Source: an uncultured Acidobacteriaceae bacterium (GTDB lineage: Bacteria; Acidobacteriota; Terriglobia; Terriglobales; Acidobacteriaceae). Taken from it: DNA of 64,000 nt. Under the pieces are notes generated by a model. The model did no database searches. It saw only the letters and a program-made list of their open reading frames with translations, and was not told where the DNA came from. Each line of letters opens with the position of its first letter. Positions within the stretch are counted from its first letter, which is position 1. The stretch is from positions 16,616-80,615 of the forward strand of contig CAIVDV010000069.1 of NCBI GenBank assembly GCA_903904755.1, in the 5' to 3' direction. Below are positions 9,636 through 19,084 of this stretch, piece after piece. The position numbers and the translations under genes were made by a program.

Positions 9636-10448
9636 ATGCTTGATATTACCTATGGCGAAGCCACAGATCCGGGCAAGGTCCGCACCAACAACGAAGACTC
9701 CTACATCTCCTTCGTGCCAAAATCGCGCCAGATCGCGCGCTCCCACGGATGGATGTTTGCTCTCTCCGATGGTGTCGGCGGTATGGACCGCGGCGAAGTT
9801 GCCTCGCGCATCGCCGTGGAAACCATAGCCAAGGGCTTTGAAGAGGCGCAGGACAATACTTCGCTCGCTGCCCTCATGCCCCGGCTCGCGCAGCACGCCA
9901 ATGCCGAAATCCACAACGAAACTCTCGCCCCCGGAAAACGCGGCGGCAAAATGGCCGCAACCCTCGTCTGCTGCGCCTTCCGTAACGATCAAGGCGTCGT
10001 CGCCCACGTCGGCGACTCCCGCTGCTACCTCGTCCGCGATGGAAAAGCTGAAGCCCTCACCAAAGATCACACCTGGGTCAACGAGCAGCGCAAGCTCGGC
10101 CTCATCACCGCGGCTGAAGCCGAAGAGTCCGACGCCAGGCACATCCTCACCCGCAGCCTCGGCCCGGAACTCTTCGTCACTGCAGACTCCTCCACCCTTC
10201 GCATTCAACCCGGCGATACATTCGTCCTGTGTTGCGACGGCCTCCACAACGCTTTGCCCGAGTCAAAGATTGCTGAGATGGTCAGCGGCGGCAACGGCAC
10301 CCAGGCTGAAATGCAGGAAATCGCAAGGCGGCTCGTCGCTTACGCCGTCCAGGAAGACGGCTCCGACAACACCACCGTCATCGTCATCCGCATCCGCGAT
10401 GTCGAGCGCGTCGCCATGTATCGCGGCCAGGTCTACCGCTTGCGATAA
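9636..10448 (+). CDS. PP2C-family Ser/Thr protein phosphatase
   Basis: The 270-residue cytoplasmic, metal-dependent (Mn/Mg) phosphatase shows the family motifs in order: RTNNEDSY (first metal region, about 16-23), LSDGVGGM (Asp about 45), GKMAATLV, AHVGDSRCYLV, the DH pair in LTKDHTW, VLCCDGLHNAL and the final metal site GSDNTTV. It is followed 53 bases later by a Ser/Thr kinase gene, a common phosphatase-kinase pairing in which the two enzymes oppose each other. A short segment after the last motif (VERVAMYRGQVYRLR) is not part of the core fold. Confidence 0.93.
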   Translation: MLDITYGEATDPGKVRTNNEDSYISFVPKSRQIARSHGWMFALSDGVGGMDRGEVASRIAVETIAKGFEEAQDNTSLAALMPRLAQHANAEIHNETLAPGKRGGKMAATLVCCAFRNDQGVVAHVGDSRCYLVRDGKAEALTKDHTWVNEQRKLGLITAAEAEESDARHILTRSLGPELFVTADSSTLRIQPGDTFVLCCDGLHNALPESKIAEMVSGGNGTQAEMQEIARRLVAYAVQEDGSDNTTVIVIRIRDVERVAMYRGQVYRLR

Positions 10449-10501
10449 ACTCACAGCGTGCCCGCCGGACTGCGCAAACATCAATTGGGAAAGTGAGTTG
10501 T

Positions 10502-11478
<977 letters not shown>

Positions 11479-11815
11479 GGCCGCTCTCGCGGCCCTGCGG
11501 AACCAACCGGAATCTTCATGGATTCTTCATGAAATGGCCGATAGCCTGAAGACTCACTGTATCCCCACTGTTTGCCCAGGGCCGACGGGACTCATGTCGG
11601 TAGCAGATTCACCCTGCGCCCACTCGACAAACAGCGATGGACAGGTTGTCGCTATCGGGAAATGATCCGCACGGCTGCCGGATGGTAGTGCAGCCCACCA
11701 CCGTTTTGCCTGAAACGATGGGCCGGCAAGCTCTTTCCGCTGGCCCCTCAGGCGAAAGCACCAGGAATTCATTTTTGTATGGACAGCAACAATCGCTGAT
11801 CCTCAAGGAGATATC
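11479..11815 (+). other. Intergenic leader upstream of glutamine synthetase
   Basis: This 337-base non-coding stretch begins with a 6-bp GC stem (GGCCGC/GCGGCC, 11479-11494) directly after the kinase stop, a possible weak terminator. Further on are a small CCGAC/GTCGG stem (11582-11600) and a larger two-part hairpin (separate entry). I saw no convincing sigma-70 or sigma-54 promoter and no open frame with coding character. Confidence 0.5.
11708..11753 (+). promoter_or_regulatory. Structured RNA candidate in the glutamine synthetase leader
   Basis: Two nested stems: outer GCCTGA/TCAGGC (11708-11713 with 11748-11753) and inner GGGCCGGC/GCTGGCCC (11720-11727 with 11739-11746, one G-U pair). They are separated by an asymmetric internal loop of six bases on the left and one on the right, with an 11-base apical loop. 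The structure ends 62 bases before the start codon and is not followed by T residues, so it is not a simple terminator. Confidence 0.45.
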
Positions 11816-12829
11816 GTGACCAAGTACAAACTCGAATACATCTGGCTTGACGGTAAAAAGCCTGTTCCCGGCCTCCGCGGCAAGACCCAGCTCAAGGAAT
11901 TTGAAGTAGAGCCTAGCCTCGAAGACATCCCACTCTGGGGCTTCGACGGCAGTTCCACTATGCAGGCCGAAGGCAAGAGCTCGGACTGTATCCTCAAGCC
12001 CGTCGCTCTCTATCCCGACGCCAGCCGCAACAACGCCTTCATCGTTCTCAGCGAAGTCATGCATCCCGATGGCACCCCGCACTCCACCAACTACCGAGCC
12101 ACCATCGAGAACGATCCCGACCTTTGGGTCGGCCTTGAGCAGGAGTACTTCCTTTACCAGGACGGCCGTCCGCTCGGCTTCCCTGAGACCGGCTATCCCG
12201 CGCCCCAGGGCCCCTATTACTGCGGCGTCGGATACGCCAACATGGGCAGCATCGCACGGGAAATCGTGGAAGAGCATCTCGAGCTCTGCCTCGCTGCCGG
12301 CATTAACCACGAAGGCATCAACGCTGAAGTCGCCAAGGGCCAGTGGGAATTCCAGGTCTTCGCCAAGGGCTCTGCCAAGGCTGCCGATGACACCTGGGTC
12401 GCGCGCTACCTCCTCATGCGCCTCTGCGAGAAGTACGAAGTCGATGTCCAGTTCCACTGCAAGCCCATCAAGGGCGACTGGAACGGCTCCGGCATGCACA
12501 CCAACTTCTCCACCAAGTACCTCCGCGAAGTCGGTGGCAAGGAGTACTTTGAGGCTCTCATGGCTGCTTTCGACGCCGCCAAGGCCGAGCACATCGCCGT
12601 CTACGGTCCCGACAACCACCTCCGCCTCACCGGCCACCACGAGACCCAGTCCATCGACAAGTTCTCCTATGGCCTCTCCGATCGCGGCGCTTCCATCCGT
12701 ATGCCCGTCAACTTCATCAAGAACGGCTACAAGGGCTACCTCGAAGATCGTCGCCCGAACTCGGAAGGCGATCCCTACCAGATTGTCTCCCGCATTCTCC
12801 ACACCATCAACAGCGTTCCCAAGCCGTAA
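11816..12829 (+). CDS. glnII: Glutamine synthetase, type II (GSII)
   Basis: This enzyme makes glutamine from glutamate, ammonia and ATP in the cytosol. The 337-residue product matches the short, eukaryote-like GSII class rather than the 470-residue GSI. Key segments are the N-terminal beta-grasp (YIWLDG, PLWGFDGSST), the metal/ATP region VGLEQEYFLY, GINAEVAKGQWEFQV, and the active-site stretch WNGSGMHTN followed by the C-terminal RPNSEGDPY. The start is GTG 11816, placed by a near-perfect AAGGAGAT five bases upstream. A strong terminator follows at 12861, and a folded leader precedes it. GSII is not regulated by the adenylylation that controls GSI, so control is likely transcriptional or through the leader. 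Confidence 0.94.
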   Translation: MTKYKLEYIWLDGKKPVPGLRGKTQLKEFEVEPSLEDIPLWGFDGSSTMQAEGKSSDCILKPVALYPDASRNNAFIVLSEVMHPDGTPHSTNYRATIENDPDLWVGLEQEYFLYQDGRPLGFPETGYPAPQGPYYCGVGYANMGSIAREIVEEHLELCLAAGINHEGINAEVAKGQWEFQVFAKGSAKAADDTWVARYLLMRLCEKYEVDVQFHCKPIKGDWNGSGMHTNFSTKYLREVGGKEYFEALMAAFDAAKAEHIAVYGPDNHLRLTGHHETQSIDKFSYGLSDRGASIRMPVNFIKNGYKGYLEDRRPNSEGDPYQIVSRILHTINSVPKP

Positions 12830-12860
12830 CTCCAATTCGCCGCTTCCCGCGGCATCCTCC

Positions 12861-12901
12861 AGCGGCCCATCCCACACGGATGGGCCGCTTTCTTTTCCTT
12901 T
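12861..12901 (+). terminator. Intrinsic terminator after glnII
   Basis: Perfect 12-bp stem AGCGGCCCATCC/GGATGGGCCGCT with a 5-base loop (CACAC), followed by the T-rich tail TTCTTTTCCTTT. It starts 31 bases after the glnII stop. Confidence 0.92.
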
Positions 12902-12970
12902 CCCTGAACGCTTTATATCCTCTGGAGTAGAATTGTCACCTGAGCGAACTCGCTTTCCCGGAGACCATCC

Positions 12971-14050
12971 ATGAGCCCTGAGAAGACCAACACCGGCCGC
13001 CGCAACTTCCTCAAAACCTCCAGCGCCATCGCCGCCGGCCTCCTCACCACCCCCATCCTCTCCGAGGCTTCACCTGCCGCACGTCCGGCCTCTGATGCCC
13101 CTCCAACCGCTATCGCCCGCGACGCCATGCCCACCCGCAACCTCGGCAAAACGGGCCATCGCGTCGGCATCTTCTCCCTCGGCGGCCAGGCCGCCCTCGA
13201 GCGTGCCAACAACTTCGACGTTGCCGTCCCCATCATCGAGCGCGCGCTCGACCTCGGCGTCAACTACTGCGACACCTCCTCCATCTACGGCGGCCCCGAG
13301 CGCTGGAGCGAGCAGTACTACGGCCGCGTCCTCAAGCACCGCCGCAAAGAGACCTTCATCGCCACCAAAACCAAGGAGCGCAGCCGCGATGCCTCCTGGC
13401 GCATGCTCGAGAAATCCCTCGAACTCATGCAGACCGACCACATCGACCTCTGGCAACTCCACGACATCGGCACCCTCGAAGACATCAACCCCTGCTTCGC
13501 CAAAGGCGGTGCCATGGAGGCCATGCAGGAGGCCAAAGACCAGGGCATCGTCTCCTTCCTCGGCATCACCGGCCACCACCGCCCCGCCTCCCTCGTCGAG
13601 TGCATCCGCCGCTATCCCTTTGACACCGTCCTCATGGGCTTCAACGCCGCAGACACCCACCAGCACAGCTTCGCCACAGAACTCCTTCCTCTCGCGGTCG
13701 AGCGTCAGATGGGCATCATCGGCATGAAGGTTCCCGCCCGCGGCCGCCTCCTCGCCAGTTGGACCCCCGATCCCCTCGAAAAGCAGCAGCACAGTTGGGA
13801 AGGCCAGGCCGTCATCTCCACCAGCCCCGGCACCCTTACCATGCGCGAAGCCATGTACTACACCCTCTCCCACCCCGTCAGCACCGTCATCATCGGCTGC
13901 GACACCATCGCCCAGCTTGAAGAAAACGTCGCCCTGGCCAAGGCCTTTACCCCCCTCAGCCAGAATCAGCTCGCAGACATCTCCGCCCGGACCGAACCCA
14001 TCCACAAGCAGGCCCTCTTCTTCCGCAACTTCAACCGCGCTGAAGTTTAG
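12971..14050 (+). CDS. Tat-exported aldo/keto reductase family protein
   Basis: The 359-residue protein begins with a twin-arginine signal (GRRNFLKTSSAIAAG, about residues 9-23), so it is probably exported folded with its cofactor. The mature part is an AKR barrel: TRNLGKTGHRVGIFSLGGQ opening strand, catalytic Asp/Tyr region NYCDTSSIYGG, catalytic Lys in FIATKTK, and the substrate-histidine region DLWQLHDI where AKRs have H. The last third (LAKAFTPLSQNQL) matches the C-terminal helix of the family. No iron-sulfur cysteine set is seen. The substrate is unknown; related acidobacterial proteins sit near sugar-metabolism genes. It stands alone between two strong terminators. Confidence 0.82.
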   Translation: MSPEKTNTGRRNFLKTSSAIAAGLLTTPILSEASPAARPASDAPPTAIARDAMPTRNLGKTGHRVGIFSLGGQAALERANNFDVAVPIIERALDLGVNYCDTSSIYGGPERWSEQYYGRVLKHRRKETFIATKTKERSRDASWRMLEKSLELMQTDHIDLWQLHDIGTLEDINPCFAKGGAMEAMQEAKDQGIVSFLGITGHHRPASLVECIRRYPFDTVLMGFNAADTHQHSFATELLPLAVERQMGIIGMKVPARGRLLASWTPDPLEKQQHSWEGQAVISTSPGTLTMREAMYYTLSHPVSTVIIGCDTIAQLEENVALAKAFTPLSQNQLADISARTEPIHKQALFFRNFNRAEV

Positions 14051-14062
14051 CCCGCACAAAAC

Positions 14063-14099
14063 CACAAGGGGCTGGAGATTCCCTCTCCGGCCCCTTGTG
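14063..14099. terminator. Bidirectional terminator between the AKR and larB genes
   Basis: A 16-bp stem CACAAGGGGCTGGAGA paired with TCTCCGGCCCCTTGTG (one G-U pair) around a 5-base loop, lying between convergent genes. On the minus strand it is followed by GTTTTG; on the plus strand by a weaker CATTTCG. It could end both transcripts. Confidence 0.85.
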
Positions 14100-14116
14100 C
14101 ATTTCGCTTCAAACCC

Positions 14117-14875
14117 CTACTTCCGTTCCGCTCCCCGCGCAATCAGCGTTGCCGTGTACGCTGCCCCAAATCCGTTGTCGATATTCACCACCGTCACATT
14201 TGGGCTGCACGAGTTCAGCATCCCCAGCAGCGCCGCCGCCCCGCCAAAGCTCGCCCCATACCCCACCGACGTCGGCACCGCAATCACCGGCACACCCACC
14301 AGCCCGCCAACTACTGACGGCAACGCCCCTTCCATCCCCGCGCACACAATCACCGCCTGCGCGCTCGCCAGTTGGTCGCGCACCGCCAGCAGCCGGTGTA
14401 CCCCAGCCACGCCCACGTCATACAGCCGCGTTACCGCCACGCCAAAGCACTCCGCCGTCACCGCCGCTTCCTCTGCCACAGGCAAATCGCTCGTCCCCGC
14501 GCACACAATCGCAATTTGCCCCACCGCCGTCGTCGCCGCGCTCTGCCGCAGCGCAACCGTCCGCGCCACCGGGTTATGCACCGCCTTTGGAGCCACCACC
14601 AGCACCGCCGCCGCTGCCTCGTCGTCCACCCGCGTTGCCAGCACATCCACACCCGAGGCCGCCAGCCGCCCAAAAATCGCTGCCGTCTGCTCCGCCGTCT
14701 TGCCCGCCGCGTAAATCACCTCGGGCAGCCCATGCCGCAACGGTCTGTGGTGGTCAATCCGTGCAAATCCCAAGTTCTCAAACGGCATCCCGCTCAGTCG
14801 CTGCTGCGCCGCTCCTGCAGAAAGCTCACCTCGCTCCACGGCTGCCAGCACTCTCAGCAACTCATCCGGCGTCAT
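14117..14875 (-). CDS. larB: LarB, NPN cofactor biosynthesis carboxylase/hydrolase
   Basis: LarB carboxylates the pyridinium ring of nicotinic acid adenine dinucleotide and releases AMP, the first step to the nickel-pincer nucleotide (NPN) cofactor. The 252-residue product has the PurE-like C-terminal domain with CAGTSDLPVAEEA, LYDVGVAGVHRLL and CAGMEGALPSVVGGL, all hallmarks of the family. ATG 14875 overlaps the larC stop by four bases (ATGA), which fixes the start; longer upstream reading is not needed. It is the last gene of larE-larC-larB. Confidence 0.94.
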   Translation of the reverse strand: MTPDELLRVLAAVERGELSAGAAQQRLSGMPFENLGFARIDHHRPLRHGLPEVIYAAGKTAEQTAAIFGRLAASGVDVLATRVDDEAAAAVLVVAPKAVHNPVARTVALRQSAATTAVGQIAIVCAGTSDLPVAEEAAVTAECFGVAVTRLYDVGVAGVHRLLAVRDQLASAQAVIVCAGMEGALPSVVGGLVGVPVIAVPTSVGYGASFGGAAALLGMLNSCSPNVTVVNIDNGFGAAYTATLIARGAERK

Positions 14876-16152
14876 AGCCCGTTCTCCTGCATCCACGCGC
14901 TCGTCGCCGCCTGTATCACCTGCTTCACCGGCACCTGGTTCGCCTCCGCCGCGCTGCGGCAATCCTCAAATTCAGGCGCAATGTTCATCGGCTCGCCATT
15001 CCGAAGCCCCAGCTTCACCCGAATCACACCATACGGCGTCGTCACTTCATCGTGCCTGCGGTCCAGCACCGTCCGCCGCTCCTCGCGTCGCCGCACACCC
15101 AGCGTGCTCGTCTCGCGGAAAAGATAATCCTCCAGCGCCGTCGCATCCTGCGGCCGGCACAGCACCGTCAGCAGCGTCCCGCTGCGTCCCTTCTTCATCA
15201 CCACCGGCGACAGCATCGCATCCAGCGCGCCCCGGCTCAGCACCTGCTCGCTCACCATCGCCAGCACCTGCGGATTCAAATCATCCAACGCCGTCTCCAG
15301 CACCGTCACCACCTCGCCCTCAGGCTCAGCATCCACCGCCTCGCCCAGGCTCACCCGCAGCACATTCGCAAATCCCTTGGGATTCCGCCCGCCCGCGCCG
15401 TAACCAATGCTGGCCACACGCATCGTCGGCTGCTCGCCAAACCTCGGCCCCAGCAGCCGCAGCAGCACCGCGCCCGTCGGCGTCACCATCTCTTTCTGGA
15501 TGTGCGCCGCATACGTCGGCATTCCCCGCAGCAAATCCGCAGTCGCCGGCGCCGGCACCGGCAGCGTCCCGTGCGCGCAGTCCACCGTCCCGCTGCCCAC
15601 ATTCACCGCCGAGCAGTACCACGCAATCGGCCCCGACTGGTCCAGATAATCCAGCGCCGCGCACGCCCCCACTATGTCCACAATCGCGTCCACCGCGCCC
15701 ACTTCATGGAAGTGAATCTTCTCTACCGGCACGTTGTGAATCTTCGCTTCCGTCGCCCCCAGCAGCTCAAACGTCCGGATCGCATTCCCCTTCACCGCAA
15801 ACGGCAAATCCGCCGCCTCAATCAGCTCCCGAATCTTCCCCAGCGACCGCCCATGCACATGAGCATGAGAATGCTTCTCCGCATGGCTGTGCCCGTGCGA
15901 ATGCTCGTGCGCGTGGTCATGCCCATGCACCTTTGCACCAGCCTCCTCGGCCACCTCGCCATCCTCCAGCACATGCACCTTGGTCGCCCGCACCCCGCTG
16001 CGGTCCACCATCTCCACCCGCACCGTCGCGCCAATCCCCAGCGCCAAAGCTGCCTCTTCCAGCACCCGCGCCGGCACTCCTGCATCCACCAGGGCGCCCA
16101 GAAACATATCGCCGGAAATGCCCGCAAAACAATCCAGATAAGCTACACGCAT
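14872..16152 (-). CDS. larC: LarC, nickel insertase for the NPN cofactor
   Basis: LarC inserts nickel into pyridinium-3,5-bisthiocarboxylic acid mononucleotide, consuming CTP. The 426-residue protein starts with the family signature YLDCFAGISGDM. A 28-residue His-rich tract at about 75-102 (HGHDHAHEHSHGHSH and more) probably binds or stores nickel. Later motifs include HFHEVGAVDAIVDIVG and MVTPTGAVLLR. In Lactiplantibacillus plantarum LarC depends on a programmed frameshift between larC1 and larC2; here it is one uninterrupted frame. Much upstream reading is open, but ATG 16152 gives the correct N-terminus. larE ends 23 bases upstream. Confidence 0.94.
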   Translation of the reverse strand: MRVAYLDCFAGISGDMFLGALVDAGVPARVLEEAALALGIGATVRVEMVDRSGVRATKVHVLEDGEVAEEAGAKVHGHDHAHEHSHGHSHAEKHSHAHVHGRSLGKIRELIEAADLPFAVKGNAIRTFELLGATEAKIHNVPVEKIHFHEVGAVDAIVDIVGACAALDYLDQSGPIAWYCSAVNVGSGTVDCAHGTLPVPAPATADLLRGMPTYAAHIQKEMVTPTGAVLLRLLGPRFGEQPTMRVASIGYGAGGRNPKGFANVLRVSLGEAVDAEPEGEVVTVLETALDDLNPQVLAMVSEQVLSRGALDAMLSPVVMKKGRSGTLLTVLCRPQDATALEDYLFRETSTLGVRRREERRTVLDRRHDEVTTPYGVIRVKLGLRNGEPMNIAPEFEDCRSAAEANQVPVKQVIQAATSAWMQENGL

Positions 16153-16175
16153 CAGCACGTCATCCTCAGGAAAAT

Positions 16176-17012
16176 TCAAATCCGGCCAATCGCCGCCACC
16201 GGCAGCACCGCATTCATCGATCCCGTGCGGTAGCCTTCCGTATCGAGCGTACTGTACGTGAACCCCGCCGCGCGCATCGCTGCTGAAATCGCATCCAGTG
16301 TCTCCAGGTTCAGCGCCCGCGCCAAGTCCTCCCGCGCAATCTCCACCCTCGCCAGTGTGCCGTGGTGCCGCACCCGCACCCGTGCAAAACCCATCCGGTG
16401 CAGCGCTTCTTCCGCCCGCTCCACCTGCGCCAGCGCCTCCCCGGTCACCGCCCGACCATACTCTATCCGCGACGCCAGGCACGCCGACGCCGGCTTGTCC
16501 CACACCCGCAACCCTGCCGCCTTCGCCAGCTCCCGAATCTCCGCCTTGCCCAGCCCCGCAGTCACCAGCGGTGCCACGGCATGGTGCAGCGCCGCAGCCT
16601 TCTGCCCAGGCCGAAAATCCCCCTGGTCATCCACATTCATCCCAAACGCCAAATGCCGGAACCCCAGCCGCTCCCGCGCCGCTTCCATCTCCGTAAACAG
16701 CTCATCCTTGCAGTGGAAGCATCGCTGCGAGTCATTCCGCTGGTAATCCGGATTCTCCAGCTCTTTCGTCGTCAGCACTTCCAGCGGAATCCCCTCCGCA
16801 TCGGCAAACGCAATCGCCGCCGCCAGCTCAGCCCGGGGCAGGGAAGCCGAATCCGCCAGCACCGCCCGCATCCCGTCGCCCAGCACCCGGTGCGCCGCCC
16901 ACGCCAGATACGCCGAGTCCGTCCCCCCGGAATACGCCACCAGCACGCTCCCCAAATCAGCCAGCGCGCCATTCAACCAGTCCAGCTTGTCCTGAAGATC
17001 AGAATCGGCCAT
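16176..17012 (-). CDS. larE: LarE, ATP-dependent sacrificial sulfur transferase
   Basis: LarE adenylates the two carboxylates of the NPN precursor and converts them to thiocarboxylates, in the best-studied form sacrificing its own cysteine sulfur. The 278-residue product has the PP-loop [12 protein letters not shown] near residue 30, the conserved [11 protein letters not shown] and [10 protein letters not shown] motifs, and one cysteine in [10 protein letters not shown] at the position of the sulfur-donating Cys176 of L. plantarum LarE. ATG 17012 is chosen because the fold begins there. Upstream is a 139-base gap shared with the divergent toxin-antitoxin genes, so larECB likely have their own promoter there. 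Confidence 0.94.
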   Translation of the reverse strand: MADSDLQDKLDWLNGALADLGSVLVAYSGGTDSAYLAWAAHRVLGDGMRAVLADSASLPRAELAAAIAFADAEGIPLEVLTTKELENPDYQRNDSQRCFHCKDELFTEMEAARERLGFRHLAFGMNVDDQGDFRPGQKAAALHHAVAPLVTAGLGKAEIRELAKAAGLRVWDKPASACLASRIEYGRAVTGEALAQVERAEEALHRMGFARVRVRHHGTLARVEIAREDLARALNLETLDAISAAMRAAGFTYSTLDTEGYRTGSMNAVLPVAAIGRI

Positions 17013-17151
17013 ATCGGGAATGGTATCGCATTCGACACTCATCGCGGAGCACGCGCAAGCGGTGAGCCCACCTGCCCCACATCGATCCAAAGGCAATGGA
17101 AATCGAGAGCAGGAAGTAGTAAAATTTGCTCCAAGCCCTGGAGGAATACGG

Positions 17152-17442
17152 ATGCCAGACGTCCAGAAAATCAGCATTGCCGTCACCGGCGAACAGATTG
17201 TTGCCATGAAAGCAGCAGTCGAAACCGGCGAATATGCCACCACCAGCGAAATCATTCGCGAGGCAATCCGAGACTGGCAATTCAAGCGTGCGCTCCGTCA
17301 GGAAGACCTGCGCCAGTTGCGTCAATCGTGGGACCAGGGGAAGGCCAGCGGTGCTCCTACCCCCGTAGATTTGGAATCGGCCCGCCTCGAAGCACGACAG
17401 CGGCTTGCCGCAATGCAAGGGGATACGGCACGTGTCGGTTGA
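17152..17442 (+). CDS. parD: ParD-like antitoxin (ribbon-helix-helix)
   Basis: The 96-residue protein begins with a ribbon-helix-helix DNA-binding region ([21 protein letters not shown], with the second helix at [13 protein letters not shown]) and continues into a polar, probably flexible tail that would wrap the toxin. ATG 17152 has GGAGG about 9 bases upstream. It overlaps the toxin gene by 11 bases, as in type II toxin-antitoxin operons, where the antitoxin represses the shared promoter. The pair lies on the strand opposite to the flanking lar genes. Confidence 0.88.
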   Translation: MPDVQKISIAVTGEQIVAMKAAVETGEYATTSEIIREAIRDWQFKRALRQEDLRQLRQSWDQGKASGAPTPVDLESARLEARQRLAAMQGDTARVG

Positions 17443-17743
17443 TCTCGTCTGGACCCCGCAGGCTCGTGAAGATCTGATTGAGATTTACACGTATATCGCC
17501 TTCGACAATGAATCGGCGGCAGAGCGTGTCTTCGAGGACGTGCAGTCCAAGGTCACCCTCCTCGCGCAGCATCCCCGCCTCGGCATCCGCCGCCGGGAGA
17601 TCCGACCGACCACACGCGTTCTCGTCGAAGGCCCCTACCTAATCCTCTATGAAACCCACCCCAACTCCGAGGAAGGTCCCATCGAGGAAGTCGAAATCGT
17701 CCGAATTATCGACGGCCGGAGTCACCTGAAAAGCCTCCTGTAG
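17432..17743 (+). CDS. parE: ParE-like toxin (RelE/ParE superfamily)
   Basis: The 103-residue protein has the ParE opening [18 protein letters not shown], followed by [10 protein letters not shown] and the final strands with [11 protein letters not shown] and VRIIDGRSH. ParE toxins usually act on DNA gyrase, while related RelE toxins cut mRNA; sequence alone does not settle which applies. GTG 17432 is favoured over ATG 17405 because AAGGGGA lies 8 bases before it and it gives the usual length. No disabling mutation is visible. Confidence 0.88.
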   Translation: MSVDLVWTPQAREDLIEIYTYIAFDNESAAERVFEDVQSKVTLLAQHPRLGIRRREIRPTTRVLVEGPYLILYETHPNSEEGPIEEVEIVRIIDGRSHLKSLL

Positions 17744-17809
17744 CCACGAGGAAACCCAGCAAGAAAAAGTCAGACACAATCCCGCATCATGCCCCGCCGC
17801 CAAACCCCA

Positions 17810-19084
17810 TCACTCCGCAAATCTCCCCGCGTGCGCCCACAACCCCAGCGCCGGGTTCGAGATATAGAAAATCCGTTCCCCGTCCACCTCGTTCCACCCA
17901 TCCCTCAGATCCTCCGGCCGGTATCGCGCCATCATCTCCTGCAGGCTCGCCCACCCAAAGCCCACGCTCTCCACTTCCTTCCGCGTCAACTCTCCCGCAC
18001 ACAGCGTAATCCGGAACCGCCCTTCCGACGACCCATGAATCAGATGCGCCGCCGCACTCAGGTCGCGCGCCAGGTCAGCATTCTCCTCCACCGCCCGCAG
18101 CGTCTCCGCCGTACCCCGGTACCCATACTTCCGAATCAGCCCGTCAATCGTAGGGTCCTCGCCAAACTCCCGGATCCCCGGCGCCAGTATCACCAGCTCC
18201 GCCCCATCCGCCAGTGCCATCCGCGTCCGGTACACAGCCTTGTTCCCCAGCCACGTGCTCTTGAACTCCTCCGGCTCCAGGTACACCACCGCCTTCCGGA
18301 TTGGTTCCTCCACCATCGCAAAGTTCACCTGCAGGCTCAGTGCCGCCGCCACCTCAAAGCACTCCACGTCGTCGCCCACAAACAGCCCGCGCACCACCAG
18401 CTCGCCCCCCGCGTTCCGCCCCACCACCGTCAGCACATACACAATCGGCAGGTGGCTCAGATACCGGTCGCTCGCAAAGTTCAGCACCCGCCGCACCGGG
18501 TTGTCCGCCCGGCCCATAATCCGCTCCATCCCATACACCGCGCCCAGGTAGTGGCTCCGGCTTATGCCCCCCGGCCCCCCCGCGCCCACCAGAATGTTCT
18601 TGTTGTAGTTCGCCATCCCAATCACTTCATGCGGAACTACCTGCCCAATCGACAGAATCAAGTCGTGCCCGCCCTCGGCAATCCTCCGGTTCACCTCCAC
18701 CGGCCAGGCAAAGCTCAGCTTCCCCTCCGACTGCTCCTCGATAAAGCTCGCAGGCACCTCGCCCAGGCTCACCACATCCTGCCGCCAGTTGTGCACCCGG
18801 AACAGCCCATGCGGCAAATCCCCAAACATCCGCGTCAGCTCCGCCGGCGTCATCGCTGCATGGGTCCCCAGCGCCGGTAATATCCCTTCCACCGCCTCGC
18901 CGTAGTACGCCGCGGCCATCCGCGTCAGCGGCCCCGCCTGGGAGTGCAGTCGTGTCATGTCCGGCGGAACCAGCAGCACCCGCTCGCGCCGTCCCAGCTT
19001 CCCCAGCGCCTCTTCCAGCCCCAGCCGCAACTCCTCCGGTCCCAGCTCACTCTCCGCCGATCCCAACTGCAAGTACACACTCAT
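17810..19084 (-). CDS. larA: LarA-family nickel-pincer racemase/epimerase, probably for a sugar acid
   Basis: The 424-residue LarA homologue uses the NPN cofactor to invert the C2 centre of alpha-hydroxy acids by hydride transfer. Lys162 in NYNKNILVG fits the cofactor-tethering Lys184 of L. plantarum LarA. His152 (VPHEV) and His178 (SRSHYL) keep the same spacing to it as His174 and the nickel ligand His200. PPDMTR (40-45) and GTHAAMT (73-79) are further family motifs. The start overlaps the stop of the lacI-type gene (ATGA). Control by a LacI regulator and divergence from uronate genes argue for a C2 epimerase of an aldonate or uronate rather than lactate racemase; this is an inference. D-gluconate epimerases are known in the family. 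Confidence 0.87.
   Translation of the reverse strand: MSVYLQLGSAESELGPEELRLGLEEALGKLGRRERVLLVPPDMTRLHSQAGPLTRMAAAYYGEAVEGILPALGTHAAMTPAELTRMFGDLPHGLFRVHNWRQDVVSLGEVPASFIEEQSEGKLSFAWPVEVNRRIAEGGHDLILSIGQVVPHEVIGMANYNKNILVGAGGPGGISRSHYLGAVYGMERIMGRADNPVRRVLNFASDRYLSHLPIVYVLTVVGRNAGGELVVRGLFVGDDVECFEVAAALSLQVNFAMVEEPIRKAVVYLEPEEFKSTWLGNKAVYRTRMALADGAELVILAPGIREFGEDPTIDGLIRKYGYRGTAETLRAVEENADLARDLSAAAHLIHGSSEGRFRITLCAGELTRKEVESVGFGWASLQEMMARYRPEDLRDGWNEVDGERIFYISNPALGLWAHAGRFAE

Noticed and set aside
17810..19084. Plain lactate racemase as the function of larA
   Set aside because: Not excluded, but no lactate permease or dehydrogenase is nearby and the neighbours handle uronates, so a generic lactate racemase label would mislead.
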